DNA of 64,000 nt from Pedobacter jejuensis (GCF_003725795.1 NZ_RBEE01000005.1:62001-126000); one strand, 5' to 3'. Counted from the stretch's first letter, positions 53,196-62,361 are shown. Made by a program: numbers and translations. Notes: generated from the sequence alone by a model not told the origin.

Positions 53196-54743
53196 ATGAT
53201 GAACATAAAAAACTTGAGGTTAACGGCTGTATCGCTTGTGTTAACCATAATGCTTGTTTCAGCTACATCCTGCAATAAATTCCTTGATGTTAAGCCATCA
53301 AAGGGCACATCAATTGTAGCAAGCACAACGGAGGATCTAAATGCCCTCCTTAATAATTACCAAACCTATAGCAAAGAGAGTGATAACGTAGTAATTTACG
53401 GGACAGACGACAACGGCTTATCAACAACCTTATTTGATGCCCAGCCTTTTAACTTTTCTCAGTCTTCAGTTCAATTTTCAGTGTGGGATACCAATTTTCT
53501 GCCACAAACCGATCAGTCTAACTTTGCGGGTCCTAATTTTTGGAGCAACGAATATGTCAAAATTTTTAACGCTAATTTTGTTTTGGCTAACGTAGATAAG
53601 GTGACTGGCTCAGCAGCAGATAAGGCTGCGCTAAATGCCGATGCTCATTTTATCCGTGCATATAGTTATTGGGAACTGGCTAATACCTATTGCCTTCCGT
53701 ATACCGATGCCAATAAGAATGAGCCAGGTTTGCCGATTAAAACATCACCGGATTATAACTCGGTATCACGCCAAACGCTTGCAGCCACTTATCAGCAAAT
53801 TGAGGCAGATTTAACGGAGGCATTAAAAACAACTGTTCCTTTAGTTCAAAACGGCGTGGCAAGACATTGGCGTGCTAATACGGCAGCTGTAAACGGTTTT
53901 GCAGCCAGGTATTATCTTAATCGCAATGACTATATGAATGCACTTAAATATGCCAACGCTGCCCTTGCTTTGTACAATGTATTGGTTGATTATAATACCC
54001 AGATGCGTTATGGTACGCCAACCACCGTTACTATTAACGGAGGTACAAATGTAACGCTCAACTTCCCTTATACACATGACCGTAATTCAGCTTTCGACCC
54101 GACCGACGAACTGGGTTGGAAAGAGTTTCTATACTATCGCGTGTTAAATAACAGCGACAGATGGTACATACCAAGTCCGTCGTTAATCAACCTGTACGAT
54201 AAAAATAACGATTTGCGGTATAAATACCATTTTATCCAAAATTATTCCTACAAAAAGGGCTTGAATAACCCTGCGGTAAGTTATCCAGGTTATGTGTTTT
54301 TTTATGAGGACAACATGCCTGAAGGGCCTACAGTTGCTGAAATGTACTTGATTAAAGCTGAATGCCAGGCGCGCACAGGCGATGTTGGCAGCGCTATGGT
54401 TACTGTTAATCAGTTATACAGTAAACGTACCGTTACCGGTACACCGGCACTTGTTGCTGGTACACAAGATATGGCTATTTCGGTAATACTTCAGGAACGT
54501 CGCAGGGAAATGCCATTCAGCGAGCGATGGTTTGATATTCGCAGATATAACAGCAATACCTATCCTGGCGATGATGTGCCTTTGCTTACACGTGCATTTT
54601 ATCCTTACACAGCAAACGGCGTTTCCAACAATCAACCAGCAAAAACTTATTCGTTGCCGGCAAATTCAAGGCGTTATGCTTCTCCGCTGCCACAAAGCGA
54701 TGTTACAAACAGCAACGGAGCCATTGTACAAAACACTTATTGA
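53196..54743 (+). CDS. SusD/RagB-family lipoprotein
   Basis: The 515-residue protein has a lipoprotein signal (LVSATSCNKFLDV). SusD features are AHFIRAYSYWELANTYCLPY, ISVILQERRREMPFSERWFDIRR and a final region NSRRYASPLPQSDVTNSNGA that matches RagB-type lids. RagAB of Porphyromonas imports peptides, and that parallel fits the peptidase gene downstream. It starts 9 bp after SusC. A 14-residue-per-turn repeat pattern (TPR-like) can be seen in the helical parts. Confidence 0.92.
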   Translation: MMNIKNLRLTAVSLVLTIMLVSATSCNKFLDVKPSKGTSIVASTTEDLNALLNNYQTYSKESDNVVIYGTDDNGLSTTLFDAQPFNFSQSSVQFSVWDTNFLPQTDQSNFAGPNFWSNEYVKIFNANFVLANVDKVTGSAADKAALNADAHFIRAYSYWELANTYCLPYTDANKNEPGLPIKTSPDYNSVSRQTLAATYQQIEADLTEALKTTVPLVQNGVARHWRANTAAVNGFAARYYLNRNDYMNALKYANAALALYNVLVDYNTQMRYGTPTTVTINGGTNVTLNFPYTHDRNSAFDPTDELGWKEFLYYRVLNNSDRWYIPSPSLINLYDKNNDLRYKYHFIQNYSYKKGLNNPAVSYPGYVFFYEDNMPEGPTVAEMYLIKAECQARTGDVGSAMVTVNQLYSKRTVTGTPALVAGTQDMAISVILQERRREMPFSERWFDIRRYNSNTYPGDDVPLLTRAFYPYTANGVSNNQPAKTYSLPANSRRYASPLPQSDVTNSNGAIVQNTY

Positions 54744-54761
54744 TAACAATTGCCGTGAGTT

Positions 54762-54790
54762 AGCCTGCCTGCATTTAAGCCGGGCAGGCT
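54762..54790 (+). other. Hairpin between susD and tlpA
   Basis: AGCCTGCC (54762-54769) pairs perfectly with GGCAGGCT (54783-54790). No T tract follows, so it may mark an mRNA processing or stability point rather than a terminator. It lies 23 bp before the tlpA-like start. Confidence 0.5.
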
Positions 54791-54813
54791 TAACGCGGTT
54801 TAAAACATACACA

Positions 54814-55872
54814 ATGCAATTCAAAAAAATCTCAATAGGCTTCATTATTGCCTCGTTCCCGGTAATTTCCCTTGCCCAGGTTGGTAATAGTTACACTCTG
54901 CAAGGGAAGGCTGATAAGCCGGCAACTGTTACGCTCCAATACAATGTGAACGGTAATACTATACAAAATAAGGGCGAGGTGAAAAATGGCGAAATAAGAC
55001 TGACCGGAACTATTGATACCAAAGTGGAAGCAAGTTTGCTTGTTAGCCCATCGACAGTAGGCAGCGATGGTGCGGGCGCTATGGCAACCATAATACATTT
55101 ATGGTTGGAGCCCGGCAACATCAGCATTAACAGTTTAGATTCATTGCAAAAAGGGCATGGCGTATTTTCGGGAACTACTCTTAATGATGAAAGCAACGCT
55201 TTAGCCAAAGAAAAACAAAGTATTACCGGTTTGCCCGATAAGGCACATGATGAAGATATAAAAGCCATCGTGATCAAATTTATTAAAACACACCCCGCAT
55301 CATTAGTTAGCCTAACAGAATTGAATATCAGTTTATCGCGAGGTATTCCTGATCTTGAACTTGTAGAGCCGCTTTTTAACGGACTATCTGCTGATTTAAA
55401 GGGTTCGCCCCTGGGCCTGGAATATCAAAAAAAACTGATCAAGTGGCGTACGGTTGATGTAGGCGCCATTGCCCCGGATTTTATACAGCCAGATCAGAAC
55501 GGTAAACCCGTTAAATTGTCTGATTATAAAGGCAAATATTTATTGGTTGATTTTTGGGCTTCCTGGTGCCATCCCTGTAGGGATGAAAACCCAAATCTTG
55601 TAAAACAATACGAGCTTTATAAAGGCAAGAACTTTACCATTCTGAGCATTTCTTTAGATGAAAGGCGACAGGACTGGTTGAAAGCGATCAAGGAAGACGG
55701 ATTACCATGGAAGCAGGTCTCAGATCTTAAAAAGAATAATCAGGCCCGTGCAAAATACGGTGTTCAATCTATTCCCGACAATTTCTTGATCAATCCCGAA
55801 GGGGAAATCATTGGTAAGAGCCTTCGCGGGGAAGACTTGAATAAAAAATTAAAGGAAGTTATAGAAAATTAA
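54814..55872 (+). CDS. TlpA-type thioredoxin-fold protein with DUF4369-like N-domain
   Basis: The start at 54814 gives a signal peptide (MQFKKISIGFIIASFPVISL, cut after LAQ) and 352 residues; longer frames run back into susD and are rejected. Residues 24-110 resemble the DUF4369 beta domain. Residues 215-350 are a thioredoxin fold with the redox pair Cys252-x-x-Cys255 (ASWCHPCRDENP) and a cis-Pro region QSIPDNFLI. Exported TlpA/ResA-like proteins reduce or rearrange disulfides in the periplasm. In this operon it would open disulfides of the imported substrate before proteolysis, or maintain the peptidase; both are inference. Confidence 0.92.
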   Translation: MQFKKISIGFIIASFPVISLAQVGNSYTLQGKADKPATVTLQYNVNGNTIQNKGEVKNGEIRLTGTIDTKVEASLLVSPSTVGSDGAGAMATIIHLWLEPGNISINSLDSLQKGHGVFSGTTLNDESNALAKEKQSITGLPDKAHDEDIKAIVIKFIKTHPASLVSLTELNISLSRGIPDLELVEPLFNGLSADLKGSPLGLEYQKKLIKWRTVDVGAIAPDFIQPDQNGKPVKLSDYKGKYLLVDFWASWCHPCRDENPNLVKQYELYKGKNFTILSISLDERRQDWLKAIKEDGLPWKQVSDLKKNNQARAKYGVQSIPDNFLINPEGEIIGKSLRGEDLNKKLKEVIEN

Positions 55873-55935
55873 TTATCCGTATCAATTTAACTGCTGGCTT
55901 TTACGCCGCTCAAAAATTAAAATCAATTATCAGTC

Positions 55936-58791
55936 ATGCAATTTAAAATATCCATTAAAGGAAGTTCTGTTACAGCTATTTTCGCTCTTAGCGTCTTGTG
56001 TTCGTTTGCCCAGAATAAAAAAGCCGCCCCGTTAGCAAATGTATCACATACAAGTATGCGCCCTGCACAAGGTCAACTGTCTCTTGATCCGGCTGTACGT
56101 ACAGGGAGGCTCGCTAACGGCTTTACTTATTTTATTAGGCGGAACATCAATCCAAAAAATAGGGTAATCTTTTACCTCGCCAATAAAATTGGCTCATTGG
56201 TGGAAACAGATAATCAGCAAGGTTTAGCCCATTTTATGGAGCACATGAATTTTAACGGCACAACCAATTTCCCCAAGAATCAATTAGTTGATTATTTACA
56301 GAAGGCGGGTGTTAGGTTTGGTGCAGATATCAACGCTTACACCAGCTTTGATGAAACTGTTTACCAGCTTCCGCTACCAAGTGACAACCCCGAAGTATTA
56401 CGCAACGGTATCCAAATCATGCGGGATTGGGCGAAAGGTGCCATGCTTGATTCGGTTGAAATTGAAAAGGAGCGTGGTGTTGTTTTAGAGGAGAAAAGAT
56501 TGGGAAAGGGCGCAGCACAACGAATGCAGCAAAAATATTTCCCGGTTTTGTTTGGTAATTCGCGTTACGGGCAGCGTTTGCCGATAGGCATAGATACAGT
56601 ATTGAACAATTTTAAGCCTGGTTCGCTACAACGTTTTTATCATGATTGGTATCGGCCGGATTTACAGGCATTAATTGTTGTGGGAGATATTAATGTAGAT
56701 GAAATAGAAAAAGCGATCAAGCAAAAATTTGCTGACCTGAAAAATCCAGTTAATGAAAAACCGAGAATAAAATACGTTTTTACCCTTAACGGAAGCAATC
56801 ATTTTGTAAAGGCAACAGACCCGGAAGAAACATCGACCCAAGTGCAAGTATTAATAAAACGCCAGGCTCGTCCTGTCAAAACTACTGATGATTACCGCAC
56901 TTACATTGTCAGGAAATTATTTAATCACATGTTAAGTAATCGTTGTCTGGAACTGGCACAACAAAAACAACCGCCATTTATTTATGGGGGGGCGAATGTT
57001 GGCAGTTTTTTAGGGAACATTGATGCGTTTACCATGCGCCTAATAGCTAATCCCGGTGAATTAGAAAAAGGTTTTAAAGCAGTTTGGCGCGAAACAGAGC
57101 GGCTGAAACGGTATGGCTTCACCGCGGGCGAATTTGAAAAAGCAAAAGGTGATTATTTAAAAAATAACGAAAACACCTTCAAGCAAAGGCTTACAGCTTA
57201 TTCAGATCAATTTGTTGGTGAATATTTAACTTATTTTTTAAATGGAACTGCCGCACCGGGAGTTGAAAAGGAATATGCATTGACACAAGCAATAGTTCCT
57301 TTGCTAAAATTAAAAGATGTTAATGCTATCACCAGCAATTTCAGCAGCGATATGAACCGGGATATTATTGTCACCGCTCCCGAACGCGATAAAACCAGCC
57401 TGCCGGATGAGCTAACCGTTAACAAATGGATAGCAACAATCAAGCAAGAAAATATTTCTCCATATAAAGATAGCTTTACCCAAAAAGCACTTTTAACTAC
57501 TCAGCCAATTCCTGGCAAAGTTGTTAGGCAAATTGATCTGGACGTAATCAAGGCTACCGAGCTAATATTAAGTAACGGAGTAAAAGCAATATTAAAGCCT
57601 ACCAAATTTAGCGATAACGATATTTTGGTTAAAGCGATTGCACCTGGTGGGTCATCGCTTTACAGCGATGCAGACTATGAATCGGCGAACGTGGCAGCCT
57701 ACCTGGTAACAACATCAGGCTTAGGTGGCTATAGTTATAATAATCTGAACAAGTTTCTTGCAGGAAGTACTATTGCCTCCGGCGTTTTCCTAACAGATTA
57801 TAGCCAGGGGATACAAGCCGCTGCGTCGCCAGGCGAATTGGAAACGTTGTTGCAGATGTTTTATTTGTATTTCACCGCTCCGAGGAAAGATTCAGTTGCG
57901 TTTGAAAGATACATAGCCGAAACAAGAGCAAGTTTAACCGATAGAAAAAATAGTCCGGAAAACCGGTTTTATGATACCCTTAGCGCAATATCGGGCAATT
58001 ACAGCATTCGCAGGACACCACCAAGCTTAGAAAAATTAAACCAGATTGATTTTAACAAGAGCTATCAAATTTTTAGACAGCAGTTTTCTGACGCTGCTAA
58101 CTTTACATTCACCTTTGTAGGAGATTTTAATATTGAGGAAGTAAAACCTTTGATTGAAAAATACTTAGGATCATTACCTGCCACTTACCTGCATGAAAAA
58201 GCAAAAGATTTGGGTATACAGCCGCCTACAGGTAAAATAACCAAAATTGTGAAAGCTGGCTTGGAACCTAAAGCTACAGTATCATTAAAATTCAGCGGCG
58301 ATTACGACTTCTCTTATGCGAATAACTTAGAGATGGATGCCATGGCTGAAGTACTGCAAATAAGGCTTATTGAACGCTTAAGGGAAGAAGAAAGCGGCGT
58401 GTATTCACCTGGTGTAAATGTGCGCTATAGTAAAACCCCTGCGTCAAGGTACGTTTTCAGCATCTCTTTTGGCTGCGCACCTGTCAACGTCGAAAAGCTA
58501 ATCGCGTCGGCGTTGGATGAGGTAGATAAAATAAAAAGATTCGGGCCAACCGAAATCAATATCGAAAAATTTAAGGCTGAGAAGTCGCGAACTCACGAAA
58601 CACAATTACGGGCTAATGATTTTTGGTCTGAGTACCTTAATGATAATGTTTTAAACGAAGGCGACATTTATGCAATTAATGATTTTAACACAATTCTGGA
58701 AAAAGTTACCCCTGAAAATATAAAGAGAAAAGCAAATAAATATTTAAGTGGCAACAACTTGATACAGGTAATATTACTTCCGCAGAAGTAA
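55936..58791 (+). CDS. Periplasmic M16-family zinc peptidase
   Basis: The 951-residue protein has a signal peptide ending CSFAQ. The first M16 half has the inverted zinc motif HFMEH (residues 99-103) within GLAHFMEHMNFNGTTNFPKN, and the third ligand region EIEKERGVVLEEKR about 77 residues later. The second half (from about residue 525) lacks the zinc motif but has a GPTEINIEKF-type end, as in two-domain pitrilysins. Such enzymes enclose and cut peptides of limited size. The FusC peptidase of Pectobacterium, which digests imported ferredoxin, belongs to the same group. It is the last gene of the cargo operon. Confidence 0.93.
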   Translation: MQFKISIKGSSVTAIFALSVLCSFAQNKKAAPLANVSHTSMRPAQGQLSLDPAVRTGRLANGFTYFIRRNINPKNRVIFYLANKIGSLVETDNQQGLAHFMEHMNFNGTTNFPKNQLVDYLQKAGVRFGADINAYTSFDETVYQLPLPSDNPEVLRNGIQIMRDWAKGAMLDSVEIEKERGVVLEEKRLGKGAAQRMQQKYFPVLFGNSRYGQRLPIGIDTVLNNFKPGSLQRFYHDWYRPDLQALIVVGDINVDEIEKAIKQKFADLKNPVNEKPRIKYVFTLNGSNHFVKATDPEETSTQVQVLIKRQARPVKTTDDYRTYIVRKLFNHMLSNRCLELAQQKQPPFIYGGANVGSFLGNIDAFTMRLIANPGELEKGFKAVWRETERLKRYGFTAGEFEKAKGDYLKNNENTFKQRLTAYSDQFVGEYLTYFLNGTAAPGVEKEYALTQAIVPLLKLKDVNAITSNFSSDMNRDIIVTAPERDKTSLPDELTVNKWIATIKQENISPYKDSFTQKALLTTQPIPGKVVRQIDLDVIKATELILSNGVKAILKPTKFSDNDILVKAIAPGGSSLYSDADYESANVAAYLVTTSGLGGYSYNNLNKFLAGSTIASGVFLTDYSQGIQAAASPGELETLLQMFYLYFTAPRKDSVAFERYIAETRASLTDRKNSPENRFYDTLSAISGNYSIRRTPPSLEKLNQIDFNKSYQIFRQQFSDAANFTFTFVGDFNIEEVKPLIEKYLGSLPATYLHEKAKDLGIQPPTGKITKIVKAGLEPKATVSLKFSGDYDFSYANNLEMDAMAEVLQIRLIERLREEESGVYSPGVNVRYSKTPASRYVFSISFGCAPVNVEKLIASALDEVDKIKRFGPTEINIEKFKAEKSRTHETQLRANDFWSEYLNDNVLNEGDIYAINDFNTILEKVTPENIKRKANKYLSGNNLIQVILLPQK

Positions 58792-58927
58792 CAGTAAATA
58801 GAAACTTAGATTACCTTTTAGATATCCGTTTCACATTATTTATTTTCTGTTATTGAAGTAATAAGCCATTAGGCACTGGATAAAATAATACTCCGTTCTT
58901 TAAGATTAGTTAATAGTAATTAAAGTG

Positions 58928-58964
58928 AAGCGCCGCTTCCCGGGAGCGGGAACGGCGCTTTTTT
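58928..58964 (+). terminator. Strong terminator at the right end of the cargo operon
   Basis: AAGCGCCG pairs with CGGCGCTT, and inside it TTCCCG pairs with CGGGAA around GGAG. Six T residues follow. It lies 137 bp after the M16 stop and 34 bp before the next gene. Confidence 0.88.
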
Positions 58965-58997
58965 ATTACGATGTTAAAAACTACTACTATACAACCT

Positions 58998-60170
58998 ATG
59001 AAATATGAATTAACTAAATTAGAAGCTTGTTTAAACAAATGGTCTTCTGAAAAATCATTGACCAATGTCGAAGAACAGTTAGCCGCTTTTCGACAACACA
59101 CCTGGGACGCCGAAAAGGCAATCATTCATAGTTTGCTTTTACAAAGAAATCAAACTTCATTGCATACCTACTTTTCTATTCACATGCAAAAACTTGTTGA
59201 GCTGTGCGATAAGCTATATGAATTATTTGATAAGAATGTAAGCCATCAGACAATAATGTTAACCCTTAACTTATTAGGTGCATTAAAGAAAGCTGCACCG
59301 ACTTTAATTGATCGAGATTTAGCATTACCTAAAGCGTTTAGAGTCATACAGGGCGATATATTTAAAAATCAATGGCAAGTACTGTTGCTTCGATTCGATG
59401 AACTTAGCTTGTCCCCTGAACTCGCTCAAATCATCGAATTACCCTTGGACGAATTTAGTTCTTTAAAGCGAAAATTATCTTGGTTCCATTATATCTGGCT
59501 GAAACAGTACTTTGCTGAATTGGAACAGATAGACTTCTCCAAATATGACCAATACCCAGGACCGGAGCATCTACTCCATGTGTGCCTGATCAAATTAAAT
59601 TTCAATCATCCAAGACTGATGACCTATTGCTGCGAGTTGATTAAGGAAAAGGCGAACGGTTCTGAAGAGTTGAAAGAGCAACTATTTGTTTTAAGTATGA
59701 CCAAAAAAATCTTGAAACAAACAACTATGCTGACCGATGAGCCGTTTTATCAGAAACAGCAATCCATCGTAGAAGATATTTGTAAATGGATTGATGAGGA
59801 GTTAGATTTTCGTAATTTATACGATGTGGCGGTTTTTACCCATAACGGCAGAAAGGTGCCAGTTAATCCATACAAATACATCTATGACATGACTTTAGAA
59901 CAATTGGCCTTTTGGAAGAAACTGCAATATGATCACAAAGTATATATAGAGGATAATATTGATAATTTTTCGATCAAAATCGCCTATAACTCCTCAACAA
60001 AAAACAAGGAAGAATTATCGGTGGGAAGTATTACCTCTAAGCTTTACAGTAAGGACCAAAAAGTGATTGCGCCGGTACACGAAATTGTCGCTGCAATGAA
60101 CGCGACTTTACGGCCTATTCTTGAACTGTTGGAAAGGATGCTGGAAGATCTACGGCCATTTATGGCATAA
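58998..60170 (+). CDS. Unrecognised 390-residue helical protein
   Basis: The start at 58998 (MKYELTKLEACLNKW) is chosen over an upstream ATG at 58971 that lies against the terminator. The protein is almost wholly helical, acidic and Leu-rich, with no signal peptide or membrane segment. Residues 10-70 and 120-180 look like coiled or helical bundles (LAAFRQHTWDAEKAIIHSLLL, SWFHYIWLKQYFAELEQI), and the C-terminal 70 residues include PVHEIVAAMNATLRPILELL. I cannot assign a family. It lies between cargo and RteC, which suggests an element regulator or conserved element gene. Its 3' end overlaps the convergent small gene by 11 bp. Confidence 0.7.
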   Translation: MKYELTKLEACLNKWSSEKSLTNVEEQLAAFRQHTWDAEKAIIHSLLLQRNQTSLHTYFSIHMQKLVELCDKLYELFDKNVSHQTIMLTLNLLGALKKAAPTLIDRDLALPKAFRVIQGDIFKNQWQVLLLRFDELSLSPELAQIIELPLDEFSSLKRKLSWFHYIWLKQYFAELEQIDFSKYDQYPGPEHLLHVCLIKLNFNHPRLMTYCCELIKEKANGSEELKEQLFVLSMTKKILKQTTMLTDEPFYQKQQSIVEDICKWIDEELDFRNLYDVAVFTHNGRKVPVNPYKYIYDMTLEQLAFWKKLQYDHKVYIEDNIDNFSIKIAYNSSTKNKEELSVGSITSKLYSKDQKVIAPVHEIVAAMNATLRPILELLERMLEDLRPFMA

Positions 60171-60423
60171 TATACTTTCCGAGCTTTTCCTTTTCCATAA
60201 ATGAGATATATTCGGTGAGCATCCTGTAACCAAAGCCGGGGAATTTAAGCAGTTCGCTCGGTTGGTGTTCCAGTAACCCGGTTAATGAATGAAAGCCGAG
60301 TTGCATAGCTTTTCGTTTAAATTCTTCTGAAAATTCCAGTCCGGTGATAGGGGTATTTAAAATGATTTCAGCGTAAGGCATGAGTATGATTTTATTGCCT
60401 GCTATCCCGATACAGGGTGTCAT
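60160..60423 (-). CDS. Small protein resembling RNA polymerase alpha C-terminal domain
   Basis: The 87-residue protein has a stretch (LGFHSLTGLLEHQPSELLKF, then PGFGYRMLTEYISFM) that reads like the helix-hairpin-helix of the RNA polymerase alpha CTD. There the pattern is a turn, a Leu-rich helix, LL-x-IPNFG and K-LxEI. The alpha CTD binds UP-element DNA and activators. A free alpha-CTD-like protein on a conjugative element could be a DNA-binding regulator. An internal ATG at 60381 (MPYAEIILNTP) is another possible start. The resemblance is by eye only. Confidence 0.55.
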   Translation of the reverse strand: MTPCIGIAGNKIILMPYAEIILNTPITGLEFSEEFKRKAMQLGFHSLTGLLEHQPSELLKFPGFGYRMLTEYISFMEKEKLGKYIMP

Positions 60424-60861
60424 TAAACGATATAGCGCGGGATACGTGCCATATCTGTATCAGAGGTACCGCGAAGCACCCATACACAAGATAAGCCGCC
60501 GTCCCGCGCTGTAGCGCAGGCGACAAGCCTATTTTCCCTTGTGTATTTAAAAATTCGCGGTTTTCTGATACAAGTAAAATAGCCGTTCGCTATATATATT
60601 TTTACGCTCAAATATAGCGAATACACTTCATTTCTAAGCACGGGAGTTTAGTCGGCACCAACTTCCCACCTGAGTCCCACTTGACCACTATTGGGAATAA
60701 TCCCTTCTTTGAAAAATTCTTAACCAATAATTAAGCTTATGGATCAATAAATACCCATCGTTGCTTTGTTTAAACTGCCGCTCGGTTGCGTCAGGCAAAG
60801 CGCAATTACCTCAATGTGTTTACTTATGCTAATATCTTATGCAAAGCAGGAACTCCTGCTG
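60424..60861. other. 438-bp regulatory gap before rteC
   Basis: This divergent gap lies between the alpha-CTD-like gene and rteC. It holds a 10-bp perfect inverted repeat TTCGCTATAT (60586-60595) with ATATAGCGAA (60612-60621), a likely protein-binding site. Several GC-rich short repeats with GCGC motifs lie at 60430-60520. A 72-codon minus-strand frame at 60423-60641 is low-complexity in composition and is not supported as a gene. Confidence 0.5.
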
Positions 60862-61728
60862 ATGGAAGATGAATTAACAACAATTGTGACGGTACACCCT
60901 GAACCTTTAGACCGAATGAAAGCGGCTTTGGTTTGTATCAGGAAATTCCTGCAACGCCAGTTGCAGTTTATTACCGACCATCCTTTTAAGGATAGGCAGG
61001 AAGAAGCTTCCTATTTCAAAAACATCAAGCCTCAATTCTATTACCATTACATTTTCGAGGTGGCCTTGTACAATTTGGTTACCGGCCTGTCCTGTGGTGA
61101 TGATGAATCCAAACGAGCTTATTATCACGACGAATTGCGCTTTGCACAAAGAACTTTTAAAGAGCACCCCTTTTTGTACCAGTACTATCGGTTAGGTGGT
61201 AATGAACTGGACGACCTCTATTTTGTTCGTGGAGTTGCTGTCCAAAGTGTATTGATCCCAGAAGTACCGGAATTGGATAGCGCATTTTCTACCAGCGGCG
61301 ATTACCTCTTTGCCAAATTCAAAGCTTATGAAATGCTACAGGAGTATATCGCTCATGAGCTGTCCAATGTCGGAAAGGCTAACCGGGTAACTTTTGCACG
61401 GCCCGGCAAAGGTGCCGAGCCTTTGAAATGGACAGGCGACCAGGTGAATGCGATTGAATTGGGTTATGGGATCTGGTTATCCGGCCAGCTCAATAAAGGT
61501 GATGCCTCTTTAGCGGACATTATGTACTGGCTGGGCCAGAGTTTGGATATTGACCTGGCCCGTCATACCCGCAGGTTTGATGAGATCAAGGCAAGGAAGC
61601 TGGTCAGCCAGACCCGTTTTACGGATAATATGCGGGATGCGATCAGGCAGCATATTGATAATGCCAATGCTTTCAGACCGAATGTATTGCGCAGGGCTAA
61701 CCGAACAGGTTCAAAATCAGACGAGTAA
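60862..61728 (+). CDS. rteC: RteC-domain regulatory protein
   Basis: RteC controls excision and transfer of CTnDOT-type elements. The protein of about 288 residues shows the family pattern: RMKAALVCIRKFLQRQLQFI, FKNIKPQFYYHYIFEVALYNL, FYHQYYRLGGNELDDLYFV-like sequence (here FLYQYYRLGGNELDDLYFV) and a C-terminal winged-helix-like region (DIMYWLGQSLDIDLARHTRRF). Frames reach back to a TTG at 60766, and ATGs lie at 60814 and 60862; the last is chosen because the family similarity starts shortly after it. The start is uncertain. No rteA/rteB two-component genes lie in the window. Confidence 0.85.
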   Translation: MEDELTTIVTVHPEPLDRMKAALVCIRKFLQRQLQFITDHPFKDRQEEASYFKNIKPQFYYHYIFEVALYNLVTGLSCGDDESKRAYYHDELRFAQRTFKEHPFLYQYYRLGGNELDDLYFVRGVAVQSVLIPEVPELDSAFSTSGDYLFAKFKAYEMLQEYIAHELSNVGKANRVTFARPGKGAEPLKWTGDQVNAIELGYGIWLSGQLNKGDASLADIMYWLGQSLDIDLARHTRRFDEIKARKLVSQTRFTDNMRDAIRQHIDNANAFRPNVLRRANRTGSKSDE

Positions 61729-61842
61729 TTATAAAGTTTCGCCACTTTTTGGGACTGCCGGATTAGGGTTCGCGATCCCGGCAATTTTGGGGTAACAAAA
61801 GCCTGCTGCAATGGAGCGGCAGGTTTAAAACCATTCAAATTT

Positions 61843-62361
61843 ATGTTACATCAAATCACCTGGCAGCAGTACACGGTTGTTGTCGTTGCATTTTTACTGG
61901 TCTGGTACGCGGTCGTCTGGCTGAAGTATTTTAAGAAACCCGCCGATGGTTTTTTACAGCCGCCTGAGCCGCTGGAACATCGAGATTTTGAGGATGATGA
62001 GCCGGACGATCTGTTAGGCAGATCCGCTGAAGAATACGGGGTTAGTACGGTAGACAGCGACGAGCTACATTTCGGCCCGGATGCGGAAGAGGACTTGGAG
62101 CCTGAAACGAGCTTTGCGGATGAAACCGTAGAATTGCAGGGCCTGGTACCAGATGTTTTGGAAGAGATTAAAACGATTATCCAAACAGTGGAATCCGGCG
62201 ATGGGACAAAAGAGGATTTTATCAGCCTTTTCAAACTGGTCTCTACTAAGTATCCGCAGATGGCAGAGAGCCGCCATTTGGACGCGATTAATGATTGGAT
62301 CATTGAAAATGTGCCTTTTGAATTAACTGAAGAAGAATTGCACCAACTCTGGATCAGCTAA
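61843..62361 (+). CDS. Membrane-anchored acidic protein of the transfer region
   Basis: The 172-residue protein has one N-terminal membrane segment at about residues 10-28 (YTVVVVAFLLVWYAVVWLKYF), a long acidic linker at 40-100 (DFEDDEPDDLLGRSAEE), and a folded C-terminal helical part ending EELHQLWIS. I cannot name a family. Position directly before traE, in the same direction, marks it as a conserved element gene in the tra operon. It would sit in the inner membrane with its acidic part in the cytoplasm or periplasm. Confidence 0.75.
   Translation: MLHQITWQQYTVVVVAFLLVWYAVVWLKYFKKPADGFLQPPEPLEHRDFEDDEPDDLLGRSAEEYGVSTVDSDELHFGPDAEEDLEPETSFADETVELQGLVPDVLEEIKTIIQTVESGDGTKEDFISLFKLVSTKYPQMAESRHLDAINDWIIENVPFELTEEELHQLWIS

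Noticed and set aside
54532..54813. 94-residue N-terminal extension of the TlpA-like protein
   Set aside because: It lies within the SusD 3' end in another frame, and a clear signal peptide begins at 54814.
60423..60641. 72-codon minus-strand gene
   Set aside because: Composition follows the GC-rich short repeats, no motif is seen, and it abuts the alpha-CTD-like gene in its promoter region.
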